From the NCBI GenBank assembly GCA_937873715.1, contig CALMYJ010000003.1:310001-374000 (forward strand): a DNA stretch of 64,000 bases, given 5' to 3'. The DNA comes from an uncultured Chitinophagaceae bacterium (GTDB lineage Bacteria; Bacteroidota; Bacteroidia; Chitinophagales; Chitinophagaceae). Positions 9,590-19,167 of this stretch are shown in pieces. A program made the position numbers and the translations under genes. The first letter of the stretch is position 1, and the number at the start of each line of letters is the position of its first letter. The notes beneath the pieces were generated by a model that saw only the letters and a program-made list of their open reading frames with translations, ran no database searches and was not told the DNA's origin.

Positions 9590-9622
9590 GCACTTTACCA
9601 GGGTACTGCTGATAAAATTAAA

Positions 9623-9663
9623 ACACCCGGCTGCTGCTTTTTTATAACGCAGCCATGAGGTGT
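9623..9663 (+). other. Imperfect hairpin downstream of purH
   Basis: ACACC pairs with GGTGT on the outside and GGCTGC with GCAGCC inside, separated by a small internal loop; the apical loop holds a run of T. It may mark the end of the purH transcript, but no T-run follows the stem, so it is not a classical terminator. Confidence 0.35.
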
Positions 9664-9749
9664 GCTGTTCTCTGAATTTTATTTGAACTGCTTTATTTTT
9701 AAAAGTATTATTCACATCTCACTACTACGGGTATGCCCGTTACCATATT

Positions 9750-10670
9750 TTGAGCAACAATAGCAGAGCAGGCGGTTATATTGCACTCGCCACCACCAGT
9801 ATTGTGTGGGGCACCACCTGGGTGTCCAGCAAAGTGGGGGTTATGTACATGCCAGCTTTTCAAATGGCAGCAATACGGCAGTGTACGGCCGGCGCCTGTA
9901 TTGTATTGTTTTTTGTATTATTCAAAAAATTACCGCTGCCTACCGCCCGGCAGTTTGGTCTGCTGGCTATCATTGGTCTGCTCATGTTTGTGGGCAATAA
10001 CGGCCTCAGCACCTGGAGCCTTAAATACATTCCCACCGGGCTTAGTGCACTCATTGGCGCTTTATATCCACTGGTTGTGGTGTTGATAGAACTGTTTTTG
10101 TTTAAAGAAAAAAATACCAGCCTGCTCACTTTTGCCGGACTGGTACTGGGCATTTGCGGTGTATTTATTGTGTTTTACGAAAATGCTTTTCATGGTGCCA
10201 GGCCACCGGGATTTTTTTTAGGCGTAGTGTTGGCGCTTATTGCCATGCTATCGTGGAGCGCAGGCACCCTGGTGATTGCCAGGAACAAAAGCAATATTGA
10301 CCCTTATTATGCCCTGGGCTGGCAGATGCTTATTGGCTCGGTAGTATTGTATGCCATCGCAGCAGGCAGTGGTGAAGTGGTAACGGTAAGCAAAATTCCT
10401 TACCAGGCATGGCTGGCCATTGGCTACCTGGTAGTAGCCGGTTCGCTAATTACTTTTGCGGCCTTTGTATATTCTATGAAAAAACTGCCGGCAGCTTTAT
10501 TTTCGCTATACGCTTATTTCAATCCGCTGGTGGCAATGGTTACTGCTGCTATTTTACTGCATGAAAAATTAAACAGCAATATCCTCTGGGGTGCCCTGGT
10601 TACTTTGCTGGGGGTGTTTTTGGTAAACTACAGCATTTACCGAAACAGGTTGTTTATAAAACCCGGTTAA
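9750..10670 (+). CDS. EamA/DMT family transporter
   Basis: Inner-membrane permease of the drug/metabolite transporter superfamily, substrate unknown. About ten hydrophobic segments form two EamA repeats (~10-140 and ~155-295). The first has IVWGTTWVSSKVG and ALYPLVVVLIE; the second begins MLSWSAGTLVIARN. Start is TTG at 9750, because the next ATG would remove most of the first helix. Length (306 aa) is typical. Its last 17 bases overlap the end of the convergent deacetylase-like gene. Confidence 0.9.
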   Translation: MSNNSRAGGYIALATTSIVWGTTWVSSKVGVMYMPAFQMAAIRQCTAGACIVLFFVLFKKLPLPTARQFGLLAIIGLLMFVGNNGLSTWSLKYIPTGLSALIGALYPLVVVLIELFLFKEKNTSLLTFAGLVLGICGVFIVFYENAFHGARPPGFFLGVVLALIAMLSWSAGTLVIARNKSNIDPYYALGWQMLIGSVVLYAIAAGSGEVVTVSKIPYQAWLAIGYLVVAGSLITFAAFVYSMKKLPAALFSLYAYFNPLVAMVTAAILLHEKLNSNILWGALVTLLGVFLVNYSIYRNRLFIKPG

Positions 10671-11937
10671 TAAACTGCTCATATACCTGCCGCCAGCCTT
10701 CAAATTGTTTTCCTGTACCGGTAAAATTATTGTGCCATAGTGTGCATAATGTGCCGCCAACCGCCTTACATTTTTCGTAGTACTGCCACATTTCATCATA
10801 AGCCTGTGCCGGGCTGTAATGCTGCTCATAATAGGAGTTTGCATCCATAAAGCAAAAGGGGTGAACCCTTAAAGCGGTTTGTTCATTTTTTTCGAGGTCA
10901 TACCAGTAAAAGGCAGAAGCTACCGAGGCCCTGAAGCCATTGATGCTGCCGTAGCCCATAGAGTAATCATCGGTAATGCCTGCAGCTATTAAGCGGCGGT
11001 ATCCTTCGGGGAGTGTGAAGCGGATATAATGCTGCCTCGAAATGGTTACAGACTTTGCTGTTAGTTGCTGCAGTATCGCTATCTCCCGGTGAAGCAAATG
11101 CATAGCATCACCAGTTTGCCAGCTTGGGTGTATGCCCGAAGTGTACCGCTTTGCGTGCGCCTTTACCAGTTGCTGCATCGCCGGATGTTGCGGTGCTATA
11201 TTTTTATCATAGCGGCTATGATGCTGTGCCAGCAAAAAAAAGTACAGCGGCTGCAACTGGTATTTGTGGTGTAATGCATGCAGCCATTCAAAAGAATCAA
11301 AAGGGTCGGGCTTTTTGCCGTACAGTACATGCAGCCTTTCGGCAGACGGGCTTTTTATAAACCCTGCAATATTCCTCAGCCAGCCTTTATGTTTGTAGCA
11401 CCAGGCCATATCAATATCGTAGGTAGGTACAAAGCGAAAAGCCGGAGTCTGTATTTGTAACGAGGGAAAACGCTCCAATACATAACCTGCAAACAGGTTA
11501 GCCCAGCAATTAATGAGCGGCAGTTGTAAAAAGCCTTCCTTAAATGCCAATGCATTGTTATGAGCATAGCGTCCATAAGCATCTTTGCTGTGTGGCAGGT
11601 ATTCTTCGTATCGGCTGAGGAGGTAAAAGCTGGCCGAAAAAATATCAAAGGGCCAGTCGGTATCCCGGGTTTTAAAAAAAGCAGGATACTGTTTGTATTC
11701 AAAACAGGTTACCTGTTGTGGTTGAATATTATTTTCAAAAAGCAGGCCATGGGGTACAATACTCATTTCGCCGTTATCACAACTATGGTTGCTGTAATTA
11801 ATTTTAGGGCCGCTGTAGTTTTGAAACTCCTGTATATCGGTTGTGATACGAAAAACAAGCCCCAGCAATTCGGATAAAATAAAGCTGCAGGTGTACTGTA
11901 AGCGTGCTGTATGGTATGGGCTGTAAAGCAGGAGCAT
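10654..11937 (-). CDS. Polysaccharide-deacetylase-like protein (DUF7033 type)
   Basis: A 428-residue protein whose ATG at 11937 (MLLLYSPYHTARLQY) is preferred over the open upstream codons. Residues 1-~190 look like the DUF7033 region found before polysaccharide deacetylase domains in Bacteroidota. The C-terminal part resembles NodB-like deacetylases: VPTYDIDMAW supplies the Asp pair, GIHPSW a metal His, and LRVHPFCFMD and CTLWHNN later motifs. A role in glycan modification is likely but the substrate is unknown. No signal peptide is evident. The 3' end overlaps the EamA gene by 17 bases, tail to tail. Confidence 0.8.
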   Translation of the reverse strand: MLLLYSPYHTARLQYTCSFILSELLGLVFRITTDIQEFQNYSGPKINYSNHSCDNGEMSIVPHGLLFENNIQPQQVTCFEYKQYPAFFKTRDTDWPFDIFSASFYLLSRYEEYLPHSKDAYGRYAHNNALAFKEGFLQLPLINCWANLFAGYVLERFPSLQIQTPAFRFVPTYDIDMAWCYKHKGWLRNIAGFIKSPSAERLHVLYGKKPDPFDSFEWLHALHHKYQLQPLYFFLLAQHHSRYDKNIAPQHPAMQQLVKAHAKRYTSGIHPSWQTGDAMHLLHREIAILQQLTAKSVTISRQHYIRFTLPEGYRRLIAAGITDDYSMGYGSINGFRASVASAFYWYDLEKNEQTALRVHPFCFMDANSYYEQHYSPAQAYDEMWQYYEKCKAVGGTLCTLWHNNFTGTGKQFEGWRQVYEQFINRVL

Positions 11938-12216
11938 GTAGCCGCAAAATAGAAAAGATATGGGAGATGGAAGGCTGCATCCGCAGATTGAATGAAAAAG
12001 GCATTGCAAATAGAAGGTTTTTCCAATAAGCCGACAGGAACTTATTTACTAAGCATTACCCTAGCTATTATAGTTTTTACATTGAAATTTTCGGATAATT
12101 TAAGGTGCTTTTATTGATTGCTGTTTTAAATTTTTAGCTGTAAGCCGCTATTGCAGCGTTTAATGGCAAAAAAATAAGCTATTTTGAGATAATCAAACCA
12201 GCCCGAATTTTAAACG

Positions 12217-15200
12217 ATGAGCCTTATTGCCTTTTTTGATATTGAAGTAAACCCTGAAAAAAATCAGTTGCTCGATATTGGCTGTATTTTATCTAACCAC
12301 TCTACTTTCCACAAAAATCAACTTAAGGAATTCGAAAAATTTATTGAGCCATCTAATTTCATTTGCGGACACAATATCATTGCCCACGACCTGCCGTATT
12401 TACAAAAGCATTTCGGCAATGCAGCCTGGGGATTACATAAAGCCATCGATACCCTGCTTTTATCTCCCTTATTATTTCCAAAGCAACCTTATCATCATCT
12501 TGTAAAAGACGATAAGCTTCAAACCGAAGCACTCAGTAATCCTTTAAACGACGCTGTTAAGGCCCAGCAACTTTTTTATGATGAAGTGGCCGCATTTCAA
12601 AAACTGGATGATGAGTTTAAAGCAATATTATACCTCCTGCTTTTTGATAAGCCGGGTTTTGATAATTTTTTCAGGCATATCAATTATACCACCCTTACCA
12701 ACAGTTCACAATTGCCGCAGGTTATCCAAAACAGGTTTTACGGCAACATCTGCAGTGCAAGTGATATTCGTTCGTTTATTCAAACTTCGCCGGTTGCTTT
12801 GGCTTATACACTGGCTTTATTGAATTGCAACGACCGGTATTCCATTACGCCGCCCTGGGTATTAAAAAACTATCCGGAAGTAGAGCGGCTGCTTTTTTTA
12901 ATGAAAAACAATCCCTGTGTTTCTGGTTGTATTTATTGCAAAGAGGCCCTTAACCCAGTACTTGCCTTAAAAAAGCATTTTGGCTTTTCAAGCTTCCGTA
13001 AGTATGGAAATGAGCCATTGCAGGAAAATGCGGTGGATGCCACTATTCACGGGCACTCTATCCTTGCGGTATTTCCAACAGGCGGGGGTAAGTCCATCAC
13101 CTTCCAGGTACCGGCATTAATGAGTGGTGAAAATGCCAAAGCGTTAACGGTAGTTATTTCTCCCCTGCAGTCGCTGATGAAAGACCAGGTAGATAATCTT
13201 GAAAAAAAAGATATTACCGAGGCGGTTGCCATTAATGGCCTGCTCGACCCCATTGAGCGAAGTAAAGCTATTGAAAGAGTTGAAAAAGGGTTAGTGAGCC
13301 TGCTGTATATCTCTCCTGAATCCCTCCGTTCTGTAACGATTGAGCGGTTGTTATTAAAAAGAAAGATTGCAAGATTTGTAATTGATGAAGCCCACTGTTT
13401 TTCCTCATGGGGGCAGGATTTCAGGGTGGACTATTTATATATTGGCGACTTTATCAAAAACCTGCAGGAAAAGAAAGGGCTTGATTACAGCATTCCAGTT
13501 TCCTGCTTTACAGCCACTGCCAAGTTAAAAGTAATTGAGGATATAAAAACCTACTTCAAAGAAAAATTAAACCTCAGCTTAACCGTTTTTAGCGCCAATG
13601 CAACAAGAACCAATTTGCATTATAGCGTTTTTCACAAAGACAATGAAGAAGAAAAATACAACCAGTTGAGGCGGATTATTGAAACTAAAAATTGCCCCGC
13701 CATTGTATATGTATCCCGAACAAAAAGAGCTTATAAACTTGCACAAAGATTAACTGACGATGGCTTTGCCGCAAGGCCCTATCACGGAAAATTAGAGCCG
13801 GATAAAAAACAGGAGCATCAGAACTTATTTATGATGGGTGAAGTAAATATTATGGTGGCCACCTCTGCATTTGGTATGGGCGTTGATAAAAGTGATGTGG
13901 GTGCTGTTATTCATTACGATATTTCGGATTCGTTAGAAAACTATGTACAGGAAGCCGGAAGGGCCGGCCGGGATGAAAACATCCATGCAGATTGTTATGT
14001 GCTGTTCAATGAAGAAGATTTAGACAAACATTTCATTATGCTGAACCAAACAAAAATCAGCAGTAAAGAAATTAACCAGGTATGGAAAGCCATAAAAGAA
14101 CTAACGAAAACAAGAAATAAAGCCTCCAATTCAGCACTTGAAATTGCAAGAAAAGCCGGCTGGGATGACGGCATCGCTGAAATTGAAACAAGGGTAACCA
14201 CAGCCATTGCGGCCCTCGAAGATGCCGGCTATTTAAAGCGTGGGCAAAACATGCCGCAGATTTTTGCCAGCAGCATCCTCAGTAAAAATGCACAGGAAGC
14301 TATCAACAAAATCAATACCTCCGAAAAATTTACGGATGCGCAAAAAACAAAAGCTGTAAGGATTATTAAAAAGCTGTTTTCCAGTAAAAGCAAAAGATTA
14401 TCTACAGAAGAAGAAGCGGAATCAAGAGTAGATTATATCTCCGATACACTGGGCATAGTAAAAGAAGAGGTTATACGCATCATTGAATTAATGAGGGAAG
14501 AAAAAATTCTTGCCCATACAAAAGACCTGACTGCCTTTATTAAAACAACCGATTCGGTAAACAAATCTTTAAACATCCTTGAAAGTTTCTGTAAGCAGGA
14601 AGAGCAATTGCTGAAACAACTCAAAGAGAGCGAAGCCGATTATTACCTGAAGGAAATCATCGAAAGTTTTATTCAATCGGGTATAAAAGACAGTTCGGTA
14701 AACAAGCTGAAAACAATTATAAATTTTTGGGCAATAAAAAACTGGGTAAAACGCCACAACCTCGATTACTCCAGGAACCACGTACATATTGCTCCGGTGA
14801 TAGAGAAAGCAACTTTTAGGGAAAACCAGGAAAAACGTCATGTACTGGCAGCGCTGATAACAAAGTACCTGCATCAAAAAGCTATAGAAATATCGGCAGC
14901 AGGAAACAATGTGGAAGAAGTATTAGTAGAATTTTCTGTGCAGGAATTAAAAGAGATGATAGAAAAAGAACAGGGAATATTTTCGATTAAAGCTTCAATA
15001 GATGATATTGAAAACAGCCTGTTTTATCTTTCAAGAATTGAAGCCATTAAAATTGAAGGTGGATTTTTAGTAACGTACAATAAAATTACTATCGACAGAA
15101 TTGAAAGAAACAACCGCATACAATACAAGGAAAGCGACTATGAAAAGCTCAGGCTGTTTTACCAGCATAAAGTACAGCAAATTCATATTGTGGGCGAATA

Positions 15201-17046
15201 TGCCAAAAAAATGATTCGCAACTATAATGAGGCACTACAGTTTGTTGATGATTATTTCAGGTTAAATTATTCGTCCTTTTTATCAAAGTATTTTCCGGGC
15301 AGCCGGCAGGATGACATCAGGCGAACCTTAACACCAGAAAAATTTATAAAATTATTTGGCGCACTTTCCCCGGCACAGTTAAATATTATTAACGACACTA
15401 CTAACCAATACATAGTGGTTGCTGCCGGGCCCGGTAGTGGAAAAACAAGATTATTGGTGCACAAACTGGCTTCGCTGCTATTAACCGAAGATTTAAAACA
15501 TGAGCAATTGCTGATGCTTACTTTTTCGAGGGCTGCCGCCACCGAATTTAAAAAACGATTGATTGAGCTTATCGGTAATGCAGCCAATTTTATAGAAATA
15601 AAAACCTTTCACTCCTATTGCTTTGACCTGTTGGGCAGGGTGGGCAGTTTGTTAGAGTCCGAGAATATTATACACACAACGGTACAAAAAATACTGGCAG
15701 GCGAAATAGAGCCTTTCAGGATTACCAAAACTGTTTTGGTAGTGGATGAGGCGCAGGATATGAACAAAGAAGAATATACCCTTGTACATGCACTGATGCA
15801 GCAAAACGAAGAAATGAGGGTGATACTGGTGGGAGATGATGACCAGAACATCTACGGGTTTCGTGGCGCCAACTCCGCTTATATGCAGCAACTGATTACC
15901 GAAAAGCAGGCGGTTAAATATGAATTAACAGATAACTACCGCAGTAAAAACAATATAGTTACACTTTCCAATCAATGGTCGGCTACTGTTAGCCATCGGC
16001 TAAAAACAACGCCCTGCTTTGCCACCAACGGTCAAAATGGTATTATTCAAATAACTGAATATACGCAGCAAAACCTTGTAGTGCCGGTTTCGAATTTTAT
16101 CGGCAATGCAGCGCTTTCAGGATCAGCCTGTGTGCTCACCAAAACGAATGACGAGGCCATACTGCTCACAGGATTATTATTGAAGCAGGGTGTACCGGCA
16201 AAATTAATTCAGTCTATCGATGGGTTTAATTTAAGCAACCTGTATGAGCTTCGTTATTTTTCTGATATCATTAATACCGATACTGGCAACCCAATAATAC
16301 CCGATGAGGACTGGACGGCTGCAAAACTGCAGTTGAAAACAGCTATAGATAACAGTACAAAAAAAGAACTGGTGCAGGCGGTTATACAAGCATTTGAAAC
16401 AACTAATCCTGCAAAAAAATACAAGAGCGACTGGGCAGCTTTTCTTTTTGAGTCAAAAATTGAAGACTTCATGCATGTGGATACAGAAAGGGTATATGTT
16501 TCCACCATACATAAGGCCAAAGGAAAGGAGTTCGACAATGTTTGCCTGTTACTAAAAAATTTTAGCCCGGATACGGATGAAGAAAAACGAAAGTTTTATG
16601 TAGCCATCACAAGGGCTAAAACCAATTTGTGGATACATTACAATGGCAGCTATCTGCAACCCTACACTGCTGATGCCCTTATTTATACATACGACAGTAA
16701 TAATTACCCCGAGCCGGAGCAAATAGCCCTTTACCTAACACATCGGGATGTGTACCTGGGGTATTTTGAATTTGTGCAGCACAGGATAGAGCCGCTTTTT
16801 AGCGGAGCATCCCTAAAGGTGCTTGAAGATGGCCTAGGAAACGACAGCGGGCAATTGGTATGTAAATACGCTCAAAAATTCAGAGATATTTTGAAAGAGT
16901 ATTACGAAAAGGGATTTAGCATTGCTGAAGCCAAAGTAAATTTTATAGTATACTGGAAAGATCCCGATAAAGAAAAGGAGGTAAAAATCATCCTGCCACA
17001 ATTATTGTTGAAAAAGCAGTTAGCTTTAGCTACACTTAGTATTTAA
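12217..17046 (+). CDS. Exonuclease - RecQ-like helicase - UvrD-like helicase fusion protein
   Basis: A 1609-residue protein combining three nucleic-acid machines. Residues 1-~120 are a DnaQ-like 3'-5' exonuclease fold: D8 and E10 (FFDIEVN), D58 (GHNIIAHDLPYL), D112 (NPLNDAVKA). The general-base His usually five residues before the last Asp appears to be Ser107, so activity is uncertain. Residues ~265-640 are a RecQ-type SF2 helicase: Walker A TGGGKS (K292), DEAH (390-393), and AFGMGVDKSDVGAVIHYD followed by QEAGRAGRDE. I see no RecQ zinc-binding Cys cluster. Residues ~1045-1500 are a UvrD/PcrA SF1 helicase: GPGSGKT (K1076), VVDEAQD (1176-1181), GDDDQNIYGFRG, STIHKAKGKEFD, VAITRAK. The two motor sets look intact. 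A role in repair or defence is inference. It stands alone, with ~280 bases upstream and a tRNA downstream. Confidence 0.93.
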   Translation: MSLIAFFDIEVNPEKNQLLDIGCILSNHSTFHKNQLKEFEKFIEPSNFICGHNIIAHDLPYLQKHFGNAAWGLHKAIDTLLLSPLLFPKQPYHHLVKDDKLQTEALSNPLNDAVKAQQLFYDEVAAFQKLDDEFKAILYLLLFDKPGFDNFFRHINYTTLTNSSQLPQVIQNRFYGNICSASDIRSFIQTSPVALAYTLALLNCNDRYSITPPWVLKNYPEVERLLFLMKNNPCVSGCIYCKEALNPVLALKKHFGFSSFRKYGNEPLQENAVDATIHGHSILAVFPTGGGKSITFQVPALMSGENAKALTVVISPLQSLMKDQVDNLEKKDITEAVAINGLLDPIERSKAIERVEKGLVSLLYISPESLRSVTIERLLLKRKIARFVIDEAHCFSSWGQDFRVDYLYIGDFIKNLQEKKGLDYSIPVSCFTATAKLKVIEDIKTYFKEKLNLSLTVFSANATRTNLHYSVFHKDNEEEKYNQLRRIIETKNCPAIVYVSRTKRAYKLAQRLTDDGFAARPYHGKLEPDKKQEHQNLFMMGEVNIMVATSAFGMGVDKSDVGAVIHYDISDSLENYVQEAGRAGRDENIHADCYVLFNEEDLDKHFIMLNQTKISSKEINQVWKAIKELTKTRNKASNSALEIARKAGWDDGIAEIETRVTTAIAALEDAGYLKRGQNMPQIFASSILSKNAQEAINKINTSEKFTDAQKTKAVRIIKKLFSSKSKRLSTEEEAESRVDYISDTLGIVKEEVIRIIELMREEKILAHTKDLTAFIKTTDSVNKSLNILESFCKQEEQLLKQLKESEADYYLKEIIESFIQSGIKDSSVNKLKTIINFWAIKNWVKRHNLDYSRNHVHIAPVIEKATFRENQEKRHVLAALITKYLHQKAIEISAAGNNVEEVLVEFSVQELKEMIEKEQGIFSIKASIDDIENSLFYLSRIEAIKIEGGFLVTYNKITIDRIERNNRIQYKESDYEKLRLFYQHKVQQIHIVGEYAKKMIRNYNEALQFVDDYFRLNYSSFLSKYFPGSRQDDIRRTLTPEKFIKLFGALSPAQLNIINDTTNQYIVVAAGPGSGKTRLLVHKLASLLLTEDLKHEQLLMLTFSRAAATEFKKRLIELIGNAANFIEIKTFHSYCFDLLGRVGSLLESENIIHTTVQKILAGEIEPFRITKTVLVVDEAQDMNKEEYTLVHALMQQNEEMRVILVGDDDQNIYGFRGANSAYMQQLITEKQAVKYELTDNYRSKNNIVTLSNQWSATVSHRLKTTPCFATNGQNGIIQITEYTQQNLVVPVSNFIGNAALSGSACVLTKTNDEAILLTGLLLKQGVPAKLIQSIDGFNLSNLYELRYFSDIINTDTGNPIIPDEDWTAAKLQLKTAIDNSTKKELVQAVIQAFETTNPAKKYKSDWAAFLFESKIEDFMHVDTERVYVSTIHKAKGKEFDNVCLLLKNFSPDTDEEKRKFYVAITRAKTNLWIHYNGSYLQPYTADALIYTYDSNNYPEPEQIALYLTHRDVYLGYFEFVQHRIEPLFSGASLKVLEDGLGNDSGQLVCKYAQKFRDILKEYYEKGFSIAEAKVNFIVYWKDPDKEKEVKIILPQLLLKKQLALATLSI

Positions 17047-17182
17047 TAAAAAATCATTGCCCTTACATGATTTGTGTGATGTGTTTTTTGAAGTCAGCCC
17101 CTTTTATGTTTTTGCGGATTGATATTTAAAGAAATCTTATCCTATTGTATTGTTCGGGGAAATCACTGTACAGGCATTGGGT

Positions 17183-17224
17183 AAAAAAAAAGCCCAGAAT
17201 AACCTGTTCGGAACATTCTGAGCT
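17183..17224 (-). terminator. Rho-independent terminator of the tRNA-Phe gene
   Basis: Read on the minus strand, AGCTCAGAAT pairs with ATTCTGGGCT (one G-U pair) around a 14-base loop, followed by nine T. It begins 12 bases after the tRNA 3' end. Confidence 0.85.
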
Positions 17225-17235
17225 TTCGATTTTTG

Positions 17236-17308
17236 TGGTGTGGGCCGGGATCGAACCGGCGACACAAGGATTTTCAGTCCTTTGCTCTACCGACTGAGCT
17301 ACCGCACC
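17236..17308 (-). tRNA. tRNA-Phe (anticodon GAA)
   Basis: The minus strand folds into a 73-base cloverleaf. The acceptor 5' strand is GGTGCGG, the D stem GCTC/GAGC, the anticodon stem AAGGA/TCCTT with loop CTGAAAA (anticodon GAA), the T stem GCCGG/CCGGC with loop TTCGATC, then CCACACC and discriminator A. The CCA end is not encoded. One acceptor pair, C5-A68, is mismatched; all others are standard. A terminator follows at 17183-17224. Confidence 0.96.
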
Positions 17309-17366
17309 AACTCCCCGTTTGGGGGCAGCAAAAATAGGAGATTTCCCTGAAAATGCACAAATAAAT

Positions 17367-18416
17367 TTAATTGCCTTTTAGCGAAGCGATGTCAATTACA
17401 AACCGGTATTTCACATCCGATTTAATTATTCTTTCAAATGCTTCGTTGATGTAATCTGCATTGATGATTTCCACATCCGATACGATATTATGTGCAGCAC
17501 AGTAGTCCAGCATTTCCTGTGTTTCTTTAATACCACCAATCATGGAGCCTGCCAGTGAGTGCCTGCCACCAATAAGGCTAAAGGCGGCAACTGGCTGTGG
17601 CGATGGCGGAATGCCCACCACTACCATTGTACCATTACGCCGCAGCATGCCAAGGTATTGGTTGTAGTCGTGCGGTGCCGATACAGTGTTGAGTATAAAA
17701 TCGAACCTGCCGCTCAGGGCTTTTACTTCATCCTCATTTTTAGTTACGGCAAAATGCTGTGCCCCCAATGCGGCGGCATCAGCTTTTTTGGAAGGAGAGG
17801 TACTCAGTACGGTAACCTCTGCACCAAAAGCGGCAGCAAATTTTACCCCCATGTGCCCTAACCCTCCCAAACCAACTACCGCTACCTGCTGGCCCTTACC
17901 CACTTTCCAATGCTTTAAGGGAGAGTAAGTGGTAATACCGGCACAAAGCAGCGGGGCTACCCCGGCCAGCGATAGTTTTTCTGATACATGCAGTGCATAT
18001 TTTTCATCAACCACTATTTGTGTGCTGTACCCACCGTAGGTAGGGTTACCCTGCTTGTCGCGGCCATTATAAGTAAACACCAGCCCGCTAAGGCAGTATT
18101 GCTCTTCATGATCGAGGCAGTTGGCACAGGTACGGCAACTATCTACAAAGCAGCCCACCCCGGCCAGTTCGCCTACTTTAAAACCCGATACATTACTCCC
18201 GGTTTTTACCACACGCCCCACTATTTCATGCCCTGGCACCATTGGGTAAATAGAGCCGCCCCACTCATCTCTTACCTGGTGAATATCGGAATGGCAAATA
18301 CCACTGTACAGTATATCAATAAGTATATCATCCGGACCCACTTCCCTTTGATTGAAGTTAAAGGGAGCAAGGGGACTGGTTTTGGTTAATGCTGCATAAG
18401 CTTTGGTTGGTAGCAT
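17367..18416 (-). CDS. Zinc-dependent alcohol dehydrogenase (YahK/cinnamyl-alcohol type)
   Basis: Cytosolic NAD(P)-dependent medium-chain dehydrogenase that reduces aldehydes or oxidises alcohols; the substrate cannot be told from sequence. The catalytic zinc site is visible: GICHSD (Cys and His) and GHEIVG. The structural zinc site has Cys in SCRTCANCLDHEEQYC. The Rossmann fold contains VVGLGGLGHMGVKFAAAFG. Length (349 aa) fits the family. The ATG at 18416 is preceded by 238 bases without another gene. It stands alone between tRNA-Phe and the divergent DUF1801 gene. Confidence 0.93.
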   Translation of the reverse strand: MLPTKAYAALTKTSPLAPFNFNQREVGPDDILIDILYSGICHSDIHQVRDEWGGSIYPMVPGHEIVGRVVKTGSNVSGFKVGELAGVGCFVDSCRTCANCLDHEEQYCLSGLVFTYNGRDKQGNPTYGGYSTQIVVDEKYALHVSEKLSLAGVAPLLCAGITTYSPLKHWKVGKGQQVAVVGLGGLGHMGVKFAAAFGAEVTVLSTSPSKKADAAALGAQHFAVTKNEDEVKALSGRFDFILNTVSAPHDYNQYLGMLRRNGTMVVVGIPPSPQPVAAFSLIGGRHSLAGSMIGGIKETQEMLDYCAAHNIVSDVEIINADYINEAFERIIKSDVKYRFVIDIASLKGN

Positions 18417-18628
18417 GGGTTTTATGTTTTAGGTATTTATTACAAATATGTATGCCTTTTGTTTTGATATTAAATGTAGCGGTAAATAACTGTAGAAACA
18501 ATGAATACGATATTAACTTTTTCGAACAACAGTTATTATTTTTTAAGTGGCTATCAACCAACCTGCTTAAAGCCGGTATATTTTTCTTTCGGTGTGTATA
18601 GATTAGACCGGTGATATGATAAGATCAC

Positions 18629-18636
18629 TACATTTG
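18629..18636 (+). promoter_or_regulatory. -7 box of the DUF1801 gene
   Basis: TACATTTG, a perfect TAnnTTTG match, 18 bases before the ATG at 18655. Confidence 0.5.
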
Positions 18637-18654
18637 AATGTATAATTTATTGCC

Positions 18655-19110
18655 ATGCCATCCAAAGACACAACAGTTGATGCCTACATAAACGAACTGC
18701 CGGCCGACAGAAAAGAAGCGATTACTGCATTAAGAAAAGTGATTAAGAAAAACCTGCCTAAAGGTTTTACAGAGCAAATGAGCTATGGTATGATTGGGTA
18801 TGTGGTACCACACAAGCTATACCCTGCCGGTTATCATTGCGACGCATCGCAGCCCCTGCCATTTATGAGCCTTGCTTCGCAAAAAAATTTTATCGCATTG
18901 TACCACATGATGCTGTATAGCGATGCCGGACTTAAAGGGTGGTTTGAAGCAGAATATGCCAAACTGGGTTTGGGAAAATTGGATATGGGTAAAAGCTGCA
19001 TACGGTTTAAAAAGCTGGATAAAATACCGTACCTGCTCATTGGTGAACTGGCCGGTAAAATAACCCCGCAGCAATGGATGGAACAATATGAAAAAACGCT
19101 GAAGCGATGA
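18655..19110 (+). CDS. DUF1801 (YdhG-like) protein
   Basis: A 151-residue cytosolic protein of the DUF1801 family. Motifs fit that family: DAYINELPADRKEAITALRK at the N-terminus, EQMSYGMIGYVVP, FIALYHMMLY, and a C-terminal SCIRFKKLDKIP. The biochemical function of the family is not established. The start is supported by the -7 box at 18629-18636. It is convergent with recQ and shares a bidirectional hairpin. Confidence 0.9.
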   Translation: MPSKDTTVDAYINELPADRKEAITALRKVIKKNLPKGFTEQMSYGMIGYVVPHKLYPAGYHCDASQPLPFMSLASQKNFIALYHMMLYSDAGLKGWFEAEYAKLGLGKLDMGKSCIRFKKLDKIPYLLIGELAGKITPQQWMEQYEKTLKR

Positions 19111-19124
19111 AATGCTGATTAAAC

Positions 19125-19159
19125 AAAACCTATAAGGTTTTTGAAATCTTATAGGTTTT
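19125..19159. terminator. Bidirectional terminator between DUF1801 gene and recQ
   Basis: AAAACCTATAAG pairs perfectly with CTTATAGGTTTT around an 11-base loop. The outer A/T ends provide a short T-run in both directions, fitting the two convergent genes. Confidence 0.8.
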
Positions 19160-19167
19160 AAAGCAGA

